Shown one piece after another: positions 24,435 to 32,029 of a DNA stretch of 57,030 bases. The DNA lies in the NCBI GenBank assembly GCA_021414115.1, contig JAIOPD010000063.1, forward strand, positions 1 to 57,030, in the 5' to 3' direction. The position numbers and the translations under genes were made by a program. The notes beneath the pieces are model-generated. The model was not told where the DNA came from. It searched no databases and saw only the letters and a list, made by a program, of their open reading frames with translations. This DNA comes from Planctomycetia bacterium. GTDB taxonomy: Bacteria; Planctomycetota; Planctomycetia; Pirellulales; UBA1268. Positions within the stretch are counted from its first letter, which is position 1, and every line of letters begins with the position of its first letter.

Positions 24435-25739
24435 ATGTTCATCGAAAGGTCGACCGGACGGATCCGGTTCGCACGAACCGTGTTTCTGCTCGTCTGCCTG
24501 CTGCCGTGCGCGGCCATCGCCGGTTGGGCGGTTCACCTGCGGTCGGCGGCCCATCGCGAGGCCGTCAGAACCCGGTGGCAGCAGGTCGTCGGCCTGCCGC
24601 TCATCATCGACGCCGTCGAGCATCCCCGCCCCGGGATGGTGCGCGCCATGGGCTGTGCCGTCCTGGCATCGACCGGCGTGAGGGTGCTGGAGATTCCGTC
24701 GATCGAGCTCGAGTCGGCCGTGGGTGAGGATCGCCTGCGGATCGATGCCGTTCGAATCGACGCCGCTGCGGCGGCACTGCTCGGTGAACTCGCCCGGGAA
24801 TGGCTCCACCGCGACGCGCGGCACCCACGCAACTGCGTGATCGAGGTCGCCGATTTCGCATGGGACGAAGGATCGCGTCGCGGCGACGATGCTGCGATCC
24901 AGCCTCCGACCGTGCTCCGGGTCGAATGCGTTGCCCGGGACGGTTCCCGTGCCGTGCGCGTTGTCCGGCGTGCCGCAAGCGATGAACAACTCCGTATCGT
25001 GCGGGCTGTCGCCGACGAGGGCGGCCGGGCCGTGGAGGGCATCGAGGTCGAGGCAAGTTGGTCCGACGCGGTCCCGCTCCCGATTCTCGCGGCGCTCGCG
25101 GGCCATGCAGTCGATGCCGCCGTTGTGGCCGGCCCCACGGCTGTTGCCAGCGGCGAAGTTGCCGCGACGCTTGGCGAGGTGGGGTGGAGCGGAAAGGCCC
25201 GCGGCCGGGTGGAAGGCGTCGATCTCGCTCGGTGCACGGCCGCGATCCAGGCGCGTGCCGCGGGGCGGGCTGCGATCATCTTCGACCGCCTCACCTGGAA
25301 GAACGGCCGGCTCGAGGAGGTCGTCGCGGAATGCAGCATCGGCGCCGGATGGATCGAGAGCGGGTTGTTCGACCGGCTCGTGATCGCACTCGGCTGCAAG
25401 CCGGGGCCCGCTGCCGCGTCGGCGGGACAGCCCGTGCGGTCGTTCGATGCCGCGGGCTGCGTGCTCCGGCTCGAAGGTGGCCGACTCGGCATGACGGCAG
25501 CGCCGTCAATCGCTCACGGGCTGGCGGTTGTGGACGGCGCGGTCCTTCTCCAGCCGCCCGCGGCCGGTATTCCGTTCGATCGGCTGGCCTGGATGCTGTC
25601 GCCCCCAGCCGCTCCGTTTGTCCCAGCGGGAGGCCCCGGAGGCTGGCTGATGTCGATCCTGCCCAATGTCGGCGGCGGCGATCCGGTGGGCAATCGGGCC
25701 TCGAATCCGCCGTCTGGGGGTGGCCGGCGGGATTTTTGA
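24435..25739 (+). CDS. Membrane-anchored protein of unknown function
   Basis: A 434-residue protein with one N-terminal membrane helix (VFLLVCLLPCAAIAGWAVHL, about residues 17-36) after a basic start, and a large domain predicted outside the cytoplasm. The body alternates short beta-like strands of Val/Ile/Arg with Ala-rich helices and ends in a Pro/Gly-rich tail. I do not recognise a family; the pattern of an N-terminal anchor followed by repeated beta segments is reminiscent of AsmA-like or other planctomycete envelope proteins, but this is a weak guess. A strong GGGAGGA (24422-24428) sits 7 nt before the ATG. It follows aroC by 36 bp and is probably co-transcribed with it. Its stop overlaps a repeated ATTTTTGACA motif upstream of the desaturase. 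Confidence 0.68.
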   Translation: MFIERSTGRIRFARTVFLLVCLLPCAAIAGWAVHLRSAAHREAVRTRWQQVVGLPLIIDAVEHPRPGMVRAMGCAVLASTGVRVLEIPSIELESAVGEDRLRIDAVRIDAAAAALLGELAREWLHRDARHPRNCVIEVADFAWDEGSRRGDDAAIQPPTVLRVECVARDGSRAVRVVRRAASDEQLRIVRAVADEGGRAVEGIEVEASWSDAVPLPILAALAGHAVDAAVVAGPTAVASGEVAATLGEVGWSGKARGRVEGVDLARCTAAIQARAAGRAAIIFDRLTWKNGRLEEVVAECSIGAGWIESGLFDRLVIALGCKPGPAAASAGQPVRSFDAAGCVLRLEGGRLGMTAAPSIAHGLAVVDGAVLLQPPAAGIPFDRLAWMLSPPAAPFVPAGGPGGWLMSILPNVGGGDPVGNRASNPPSGGGRRDF

Positions 25740-25865
25740 CACATTTTTGACATGCGTCGGACCAGAGCCTGACGGCAACCGGCTGCCCAAGAATGCCGGC
25801 TGACGTCACAGTAGATAGCCTGCCGATGACGGCAGGAACGTTGTCGGTCGACTGTTCGAGTCGAC
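25732..25865 (+). promoter_or_regulatory. Desaturase upstream region: phased direct repeat and two perfect stem-loops
   Basis: ATTTTTGACA occurs twice, at 25732-25741 and 25743-25752, an 11 bp period or one helical turn; each copy contains a TTGACA -35-like hexamer and the first overlaps the preceding stop codon. Further down two perfect hairpins follow each other: CCTGCCG-ATGA-CGGCAGG (25819-25836) and GTCGACT-GTTCG-AGTCGAC (25847-25865). The second ends 73 nt before the desaturase start. A clear -10 box is not evident, so whether the hairpins are transcribed is inferred. Confidence 0.5.
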
Positions 25866-25938
25866 GGCGTCCGAATGCATCCGCTGTTTTGAGTGCTCCC
25901 GCTCTTCACCGTCACCCTCTTTCACTCGAGGTCGCACG

Positions 25939-26970
25939 ATGCCGCCCCGCCCTTACTCGTCCATGCCGATCGAAGATACCTCCGCGTTCGACGGAAACTC
26001 GGCCACGGCCATCGCCGACGCCGTCGAGGAGTTTGGCCGGTCCGCGATTCACGATCCGCTCGTGGAGGGGCACCACGAACCACGGCACGAAGGCCTCCGC
26101 GACTCATCGACTGATGTCGACTGGCCCGTCTTGATTTGGATCGGAGGCGTGCATCTCGCCGCGCTCGCCGCGCCGTTCTATTTCACGTGGTCGGGCTTCG
26201 CCATCTGCATGGCGCTCTACTGGGTCACCGGCGGTCTCGGGGTCTGTCTCGGCTATCACCGACTGCTGACCCACGGCAGCTTCCAGACATCGAGTGCGAT
26301 GCGGTTCCTGTTCGCCTTTCTCGGCGGGATTTCGGGGGAAGGATCGGCGATCGACTGGGTGGCCAATCACCGGAAGCACCATGCGTTCAGCGATCAGGAC
26401 GGCGACCCGCATTCGCCGCGGGATGGCGGCCTGTGGGCTCACATGCTCTGGATCTTCCCGCTGCACACCGCTGCCGAACTTCAGGCCCACACGAAGCGCT
26501 GGGCGCCCGATCTGGTCAAGGACAAGGGCGTGGTGTTTCTCCACAAGACCTTTCTTCTCTGGCACATTCTCATCGGCGCCGCGCTGCTCGGTTCGGGCTG
26601 GTATTTCTACGGCCAGTTCACGGGCATCTCGTGGCTGATCTGGGGCCTCGCCGTCCGGATGGTGATCGTGTTTCACATCACCTGGCTCGTGAACTCCGCC
26701 ACGCACATGTGGGGCTATCGCAACTACGAAACGACCGACGATTCCCGCAACCTCTGGTGGGTCGGCCTGCTCGCCTTCGGCGAGGGATGGCACAACAACC
26801 ATCACGCCTACCAGCGGATGGCGGCCCACGGCCACCGGTGGTGGGAACTCGACCCGACCTACTGGGTGATCACGGGCCTGGAGAAGCTCGGGCTCGTCTG
26901 GAACGTGGTCCACACGCCCGGCGGAATCAGCCGGAAACGTGCTGCGCACGCTACCGGAGGGCCGTCGTAA
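25939..26970 (+). CDS. Acyl-CoA/lipid delta-9-type fatty acid desaturase
   Basis: Integral membrane di-iron enzyme that puts a cis double bond into saturated acyl chains, adjusting membrane fluidity. The 343-residue protein shows the three histidine boxes in order: HRLLTH (HX4H), HRKHH (HX2HH, in NHRKHHAFSD) and HNNHH (in WHNNHHAYQ). Hydrophobic helices flank them at VLIWIGGVHLAALAAPFYF and WHILIGAALLGSGWYF. The box spacing is that of stearoyl-CoA-like desaturases. About 65 N-terminal residues are acidic and probably cytosolic. A second in-frame ATG at 25963 could be the true start. No redox partner gene is adjacent. Upstream hairpins may regulate it. Confidence 0.93.
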   Translation: MPPRPYSSMPIEDTSAFDGNSATAIADAVEEFGRSAIHDPLVEGHHEPRHEGLRDSSTDVDWPVLIWIGGVHLAALAAPFYFTWSGFAICMALYWVTGGLGVCLGYHRLLTHGSFQTSSAMRFLFAFLGGISGEGSAIDWVANHRKHHAFSDQDGDPHSPRDGGLWAHMLWIFPLHTAAELQAHTKRWAPDLVKDKGVVFLHKTFLLWHILIGAALLGSGWYFYGQFTGISWLIWGLAVRMVIVFHITWLVNSATHMWGYRNYETTDDSRNLWWVGLLAFGEGWHNNHHAYQRMAAHGHRWWELDPTYWVITGLEKLGLVWNVVHTPGGISRKRAAHATGGPS

Positions 26971-26982
26971 CCGGCGCGCCTG

Positions 26983-27060
26983 TTGCATTTTTCGGTCGGC
27001 TGGATAAACTCTCCCCCACGAATCCCATTTCAAACAATCAATGCCACCCATGGCGGGTGG
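26983..27060 (+). promoter_or_regulatory. rpsO promoter candidate and leader hairpin
   Basis: TTGCAT (26983-26988) and TAAACT (27005-27010) at 16 bp spacing make a plausible promoter, with TGG just before the -10. The leader contains a perfect hairpin CCACCC-ATGGC-GGGTGG (27044-27060) ending 10 nt before the S15 start. Ribosomal protein S15 represses its own translation through different leader structures in different bacteria, so this is a candidate autoregulatory site; this exact form is not one I recognise. Confidence 0.45.
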
Positions 27061-27070
27061 ATGTCGGCTG

Positions 27071-27340
27071 ATGTCGCTCACTAAAGAACGCAAAAAAGAG
27101 TTGATCGGTGCCAACCAGCGGGGAACCGCTGACACCGGTTCTGCCGAGATTCAGATCGCCCTCCTGACGGGTCGGATCTCGCACCTGACGGGTCACTTCA
27201 AGAAGCACTCCAAGGACTTCGCCAGCCGGCGGGGTCTGCTGATGATGGTGAGCCGTCGCCGCAGGCTTCTCGACTACCTCAAGCGGATTTCGCCGCAGCG
27301 GTATCTGGACATCATCCGTCGCCTGGAAATCCGCAAGTAG
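27071..27340 (+). CDS. rpsO: 30S ribosomal protein S15
   Basis: Primary rRNA-binding protein of the small-subunit platform. The 89-residue length is exactly standard. The sequence starts MSLTKERKKELIGANQ, and contains DTGSAEIQIALLTGRISHLT and HSKDFASRRGLLMMVSRRRR, the rRNA-contact helices, ending RYLDIIRRLEIRK. An in-frame ATG at 27041 would add ten residues but crosses the leader hairpin, and 27071 gives the family's N-terminus. It is followed by pnp, the classical rpsO-pnp arrangement. Confidence 0.98.
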   Translation: MSLTKERKKELIGANQRGTADTGSAEIQIALLTGRISHLTGHFKKHSKDFASRRGLLMMVSRRRRLLDYLKRISPQRYLDIIRRLEIRK

Positions 27341-27430
27341 CGGATCGCACTCCCGAGGGCATCTGCTCTCGGGGATCCGATGGCTGGCGTTGATTGGTGC
27401 GGGCTCGCCCGCGTGCTGCTTCGTGCAGCG
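27341..27430 (+). promoter_or_regulatory. rpsO-pnp intergenic hairpins
   Basis: Immediately after the rpsO stop, CGGATC/GATCCG and CCCGAG/CTCGGG nest into one interrupted stem (27341-27379). Two smaller hairpins follow: GCGGG-CTCG-CCCGC (27399-27412) and GCTGC-TTCGT-GCAGC (27415-27429). There is no U-tract, so a simple terminator is unlikely. In E. coli the rpsO-pnp spacer carries an RNase III-cut hairpin through which PNPase controls its own mRNA; this spacer could have a similar job. The remaining 140 nt before pnp show no gene. Confidence 0.42.
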
Positions 27431-27571
27431 CGTGTGGGCAGAAGCATCTGCATGGAATGGGATCGCCCGGACGCTCCGGTGCGTTCGGCACTGATGAATG
27501 ATGGCACGTCTGCCGGTCCGCGACCTCGTGGTCGCGAGGCGGACACGTAAGGAAGGAAAAGGGAAGCAACC

Positions 27572-29713
27572 TTGAAGCAGCGCGTAGAACGACAAATCGG
27601 CGACCATGTGCTCTCGATCGAGACGGGTTTTCTGGCCAAGCAGGCGGCGGGCAGCGTGCTCGTCACCTACGGCGACACGGTCGTGCTCGTGGCCTCGGCC
27701 ACTGGAGCGCCCCGCGCCGGCATCGACTTCTTTCCGCTGACGTGCGACTACCGCGAGCGGGTCGCCGCCGCCGGCAAGTTTCCTGGTGGCTTCCTCAAGC
27801 GTGAAGGCCGGCCGACGCTGAAAGAAACGCTCACGGCGCGGTTGATGGACCGCCCCATTCGGCCGCTCTTCCCCGAGGGCTTCTTCGACGAGGTCCAGAT
27901 CCAGGCCAACGTGCTGGCCAGCGACCGTCAGAACGATCCCGACGTGCTCGCGATGATCGGCGCGTCGGCGGCGCTCTGTGTGTCGCCCCTGCCCTTCCAC
28001 GGCCCGATCGGCAGCGTGAGGCTGGCCCAGATCGACGGCCGGTTCGTCCCCTTCCCCACGATTGACCAGCTCGAGGAGAGCGATCTCGATCTCGTCGTCT
28101 CCGGCAGCCCGACTGCGATCTGCATGATCGAGGGCTTCGCCCGGGAAATGCCCGAGGATCGCATGCTCCAGGCGCTGGAAGAGGCGCATCGCGTCATCCG
28201 CGTGATCTGCGAGATGCAGGACGAGCTCGTCGGCAAGGCCGGCAAGCCCAAGAAGGAATACGTGCTCGCCGACTATTCGGCGCTCCGCGATCGCCTCACC
28301 CGCGACTTTTTGGGCGAGCTGAAGGCAGCCAACTCCGCGACCGTCAAGGCGGATCGCAATCAGGCAGTGAAGGCGCTCAAGGAGAAGGCCAAGGCTGCGG
28401 TCGCTCCCACAGAGCCGGCATTCGAGTTCAAGCCGGGGGCGGCTGGCGGCATCAGCGATGCCGACTTCTCGCACGTCTGGCACGGTCTCCAGGAGCGTGC
28501 GGTCCGCGAGCTGATCCTCGAGGGCAGGCGTCCTGACGGCCGCGACCACAAGACGCTGCGGGCGATCCACTGCGACGTCGACCTGCTCCCGCGGGTGCAC
28601 GGCTCGGCCCTCTTTCAGCGCGGCGAGACCCAGGCGCTCGTCACGATCACGCTCGGCACCGGTCGGGACGAGCAGCGGGTCGACGGGCTGATCGACGAGT
28701 ACTCGAAGAAGTTCATGCTCGACTACTACTTCCCCTCCTACTCGGTCGGTGAAGTGCGGCCGATCCGCGGTCCGGGTCGTCGCGAGTTTGGCCACGGGGC
28801 GCTCGCCGAGCGGAGCGTGAAGCCCGTGCTGCCCGATCCGGACGTGTTTCCGTACACGATCCGCGTGATCTCCGACATCCTCGAGTCGAACGGCTCGAGC
28901 TCGATGGCGAGCGTCTGTGGCGCCACGCTCGGCCTGATGGCTGCTGGCGTGCCGATCTCCCATCCGGTGGCCGGCATTTCGGTCGGGCTGGTGAAGGAGA
29001 GCGACGATCGCTGGGTGTTGCTCACCGACATCATCGGTGACGAAGATCACTACGGCGACATGGACTTCAAGATCGCCGGCACTCAGAACGGCATCACGGG
29101 CATCCAGCTCGACCTCAAGATCACCGGCATCTCGCCGGCGATCGTCGAGGCCACGCTGCGGCAGTCCCGTGAGGCTCGGCTCGACATCCTGCGGTCGATG
29201 CTGTCGGCGATCCGTCGTCCGCGTCCGGAGATCTCCATCTGGGCGCCGCGACTGTTGCGGACGCGGATCGATCCCCAGAAGATCGGCCTCCTGATCGGCC
29301 CGGGCGGCAAGACGATCCGTGCCATCCAGGAGCAGACCGGTGCGAATATCGACGTCGAGGACGACGGCACGGTGACCGTGGCCAGCCACGACGCCGAGGG
29401 GGCGATGGCTGCGATGGCGCAGATCGAGGGCCTCACGGCGTCGATCCAGGTCGGTCGGATCTACGAGGGACGGGTCACGAGCATCAAGGACTTCGGCGCG
29501 TTCGTCGAGTTGGTGCCCGGCAAGGACGGCCTCTGCCATGTCAGCGAGTTGTCCGACGACTTTGTGAAGAGCGTCGGCGACTTCTGCCGTGTCGGCGACG
29601 TCATGCGGGTGAAGGTGATCGCCGTTGACGATCAAGACCGCGTCAAGCTCAGCCGCAAGGCTGCGCTGCGGGAGCAGGCCGAGGCGGCGGGTGGTGCCCC
29701 CGCCGCGGAGTGA
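27572..29713 (+). CDS. pnp: Polynucleotide phosphorylase
   Basis: Phosphorolytic 3'-5' exoribonuclease, trimeric, part of the RNA degradosome in many bacteria. The 713 residues show the full domain order: first RNase PH domain (IETGFLAKQAAGSVLVTYGD), helical domain, second RNase PH domain with catalytic region FPSYSVGEVRPIRGPGRREF and the DIIGDEDHYGDMDFKIAGT aspartates, KH domain IGLLIGPGGKTIRAIQEQTG (about residues 570-589) and S1 domain GRVTSIKDFGAFVELVPGKD. The start is TTG at 27572; it follows the purine-rich AAGGAAAAGGGAAG, and no ATG or GTG gives a better N-terminus. The C-terminus is short, without an extended tail. Confidence 0.97.
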   Translation: MKQRVERQIGDHVLSIETGFLAKQAAGSVLVTYGDTVVLVASATGAPRAGIDFFPLTCDYRERVAAAGKFPGGFLKREGRPTLKETLTARLMDRPIRPLFPEGFFDEVQIQANVLASDRQNDPDVLAMIGASAALCVSPLPFHGPIGSVRLAQIDGRFVPFPTIDQLEESDLDLVVSGSPTAICMIEGFAREMPEDRMLQALEEAHRVIRVICEMQDELVGKAGKPKKEYVLADYSALRDRLTRDFLGELKAANSATVKADRNQAVKALKEKAKAAVAPTEPAFEFKPGAAGGISDADFSHVWHGLQERAVRELILEGRRPDGRDHKTLRAIHCDVDLLPRVHGSALFQRGETQALVTITLGTGRDEQRVDGLIDEYSKKFMLDYYFPSYSVGEVRPIRGPGRREFGHGALAERSVKPVLPDPDVFPYTIRVISDILESNGSSSMASVCGATLGLMAAGVPISHPVAGISVGLVKESDDRWVLLTDIIGDEDHYGDMDFKIAGTQNGITGIQLDLKITGISPAIVEATLRQSREARLDILRSMLSAIRRPRPEISIWAPRLLRTRIDPQKIGLLIGPGGKTIRAIQEQTGANIDVEDDGTVTVASHDAEGAMAAMAQIEGLTASIQVGRIYEGRVTSIKDFGAFVELVPGKDGLCHVSELSDDFVKSVGDFCRVGDVMRVKVIAVDDQDRVKLSRKAALREQAEAAGGAPAAE

Positions 29714-29750
29714 AGGTCGCCACCGGAGCCTCGTGAGATCGGAGCAGGCC

Positions 29751-30521
29751 ATGTCGTCCGAAGACGATTCTGACCGCTCGCGGGCCGAGACATATGCGGA
29801 GTTTGCGGCTCTCGTGGGCGGCCTCGCCCACGAGATCCGCAACCCGCTGTCGACGATCCGGCTCAACATGGAACTGCTCGCCGAGGATTTCGAGAGCACC
29901 GATCCCGACTCGCCCACCAAGCAGCGCGACCGCCGAGCCAAGGCCAAGATCGACCTGGTGCGGCAGGAGTGTGACCGGCTTCAGAAGTTGCTGGGCGACT
30001 TTCTCGACTTCGCCCGGCAGGAGTCGCTGACCCTCGAGCCCGGCAATCTCAATACCGAGATCGGGCAACTGCTCGACTTCTTCGCGATTCGCGCTCAGGA
30101 CGCGGGCGTCGAGATCGTCCGCTACCTCGATCCGGAGCTCCCTGCCGTCCGGCTCGACCGCGAGACCTTCCGTTCCGCCGTGCTCAATCTCCTGATCAAC
30201 GCCGTGCAGGCGATGGAGGGGGGTGGTCAGCTCGTCGTCCGTACCCGACCCGCGGGCCTCGGCGTGCTCCTGGAACTCATCGATACCGGCCCCGGCATGG
30301 ACTCCGAAACCCTCGGCAAGGTGTTTGGCGCCTTTTACACGACGAAGCAGGGAGGCTCCGGCCTCGGCCTCCCCACCGCACGGAAAATCGTCGAGGCCCA
30401 CGGCGGCACGATCGACGTCGAAAGCGCGCCGGGCAGGGGCACCAAGGTCACGATCTGGCTGCCTGCACCACCTCGGCTGCCGCGGTCGGGCAGAATGGCT
30501 GCGCCCGTCGCACCGGCGTGA
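29751..30521 (+). CDS. Soluble sensor histidine kinase without input domain (NtrB-like)
   Basis: A 256-residue kinase consisting almost only of the transmitter. The dimerisation/phosphoacceptor motif [17 protein letters not shown] has its histidine at residue 27; the N box is [11 protein letters not shown]1 is DTGPGM; G2 is [18 protein letters not shown]. There is no membrane segment and only about 20 residues before the H-box region, so any signal must come through a partner protein. It lies directly upstream of an NtrC-type regulator, its likely partner. The start at 29751 has GGAG at 29741-29744; the longer open frame is inside pnp. The gene is 37 bp downstream of pnp and probably shares transcription. 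Confidence 0.9.
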   Translation: MSSEDDSDRSRAETYAEFAALVGGLAHEIRNPLSTIRLNMELLAEDFESTDPDSPTKQRDRRAKAKIDLVRQECDRLQKLLGDFLDFARQESLTLEPGNLNTEIGQLLDFFAIRAQDAGVEIVRYLDPELPAVRLDRETFRSAVLNLLINAVQAMEGGGQLVVRTRPAGLGVLLELIDTGPGMDSETLGKVFGAFYTTKQGGSGLGLPTARKIVEAHGGTIDVESAPGRGTKVTIWLPAPPRLPRSGRMAAPVAPA

Positions 30522-30573
30522 ACCACCGCTGCAACTGGACGCCCGCCCCGCGGGCTTCGTACCATCCCTCTTT

Positions 30574-32016
30574 ATGTCTTCCACCGCAGCATCCACCGCC
30601 GTTCACGAGATCTCTTCCGAGGCCGTCTCGTCCGTCGGGGGGCCTGCGGCGATCCGGGTGCTCGTGGTCGACAACGACATCGTCCACGCCCGCACGATGG
30701 GCGAGGTGCTGTCCAGGCTCGGCCATCAGGTGACGGTGGTGGGGAGCGGCGGCGAGGGGAGCCGCAGGATCGAGTCGGAGGCGTTCGACATCGTGGTCAC
30801 CGACCTGATGATGAACGACATCGGCGGTCTCGAGATCCTCGCTCGGGCAAAGAGGGCGTCGGCCGAAACGGAGGTGATCGTGGTGACCGGGCACGGCACG
30901 ATTCCATCGGCCGTGTCGGCGATGCAGCAGGGCGCCTTCACCTACCTGCAGAAGCCGCTCGACATGGCCCATCTGCGGGCGGCGGTCGAGAAGGCGGCCG
31001 AGGGAGTGCGGCTACGGCGACAAAACCAGGAACTCCATCGCCGGCTGGACGAGAAGTTCGGTTTCGAAGGGGTCGTCGGGTCGAGCCCGCAGATGCTCGG
31101 GCTCATCGAGCGGCTCAAGCGGATCGCTCCCACCGACGCGACCGTGCTGATTCAGGGGGAGACCGGCACGGGGAAGGAACTCGTCGCCCAGGCGATCCAC
31201 CAGAACAGTCCGCGAAAGAACAAGCCCTTCGTGGCGCTCAACTGCGCCGCCCTGAGTGAGAACATCCTCGAGAGCGAGCTCTTTGGTCACGTCCGTGGCG
31301 CCTTCACCGACGCCTCCAGCGACCGGGTCGGCAAGTTCGAATATGCCAACGGCGGCACGCTCTTCCTCGATGAGGTCGGCGACATGCCGATGGCCACGCA
31401 GATCAAGCTCCTGCGGGTGCTCGAATCGGGGGAGATCACGCGGGTCGGGTCCAACACGCCCGTTCGGGTCAACGTGCGGATCCTGTCGGCCACCAATCGC
31501 AATCTCGAGGAGGCGATCGCGAGCGGGCCCTTCCGCAGCGATCTCTACCACCGGCTCAAGGTGGTGACGATCGGCATTCCGCCGCTCCGCGACCGGGCCG
31601 CCGACATCCCGCTCCTGATCGAGCACTTCGTCAAGCATTTTGCGAAGCGGCACGCCAAGACGATCAAGGGCATGTCGCTGCCGGCCCGGATGAAACTCGG
31701 CTCGTATGCCTGGCCCGGCAACGTGCGGCAGCTCCGCAACGTCATCGAGAGCATGGTGGTGGTCGACTGCGACGAGATGCTCGACGTCGATGACCTGCCG
31801 CTGGAGCTCGAGCCCGACACGGCGGTTGCGGCCGTCCCGGCCGACATGCAGTCGGGGCTCGCCGCGCTCGTGGGCCGGCCGCTCGAGGAAGTCGAGAAGA
31901 TCTTCATCGGCGAGACGCTCAAACTCACGGGTGGCAATCGCGAGCAGGCCGCCGACCTGCTCGGCATCGGCGAGCGGACCTTGTATCGCAAAATCAAGGA
32001 ATACCAGCTCACCTGA
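30574..32016 (+). CDS. Sigma54-type response regulator (NtrC family)
   Basis: A 480-residue activator with three parts. The receiver domain (about residues 27-140) has the phosphoacceptor Asp 77 in [10 protein letters not shown] and Lys in YLQKPL. The AAA+ domain has Walker A GETGTGKE, a sigma54-contact loop reading GAFTDA, and Walker [14 protein letters not shown]. The C-terminal Fis-type helix-turn-helix is [20 protein letters not shown]. The contact loop differs from the standard GAFTGA by Gly to Asp, which can weaken sigma54 interaction in studied activators, though natural variants exist. Together with the kinase 52 bp upstream it forms a two-component pair; targets are unknown. Confidence 0.93.
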   Translation: MSSTAASTAVHEISSEAVSSVGGPAAIRVLVVDNDIVHARTMGEVLSRLGHQVTVVGSGGEGSRRIESEAFDIVVTDLMMNDIGGLEILARAKRASAETEVIVVTGHGTIPSAVSAMQQGAFTYLQKPLDMAHLRAAVEKAAEGVRLRRQNQELHRRLDEKFGFEGVVGSSPQMLGLIERLKRIAPTDATVLIQGETGTGKELVAQAIHQNSPRKNKPFVALNCAALSENILESELFGHVRGAFTDASSDRVGKFEYANGGTLFLDEVGDMPMATQIKLLRVLESGEITRVGSNTPVRVNVRILSATNRNLEEAIASGPFRSDLYHRLKVVTIGIPPLRDRAADIPLLIEHFVKHFAKRHAKTIKGMSLPARMKLGSYAWPGNVRQLRNVIESMVVVDCDEMLDVDDLPLELEPDTAVAAVPADMQSGLAALVGRPLEEVEKIFIGETLKLTGGNREQAADLLGIGERTLYRKIKEYQLT

Positions 32017-32029
32017 GCCGTCGGCACGC

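Noticed and set aside
27038-29947. Long antisense open frame (969 codons) under rpsO and pnp
   Set aside because: Both sense genes are complete and standard; the antisense product is Arg/His-rich with no recognisable domain.
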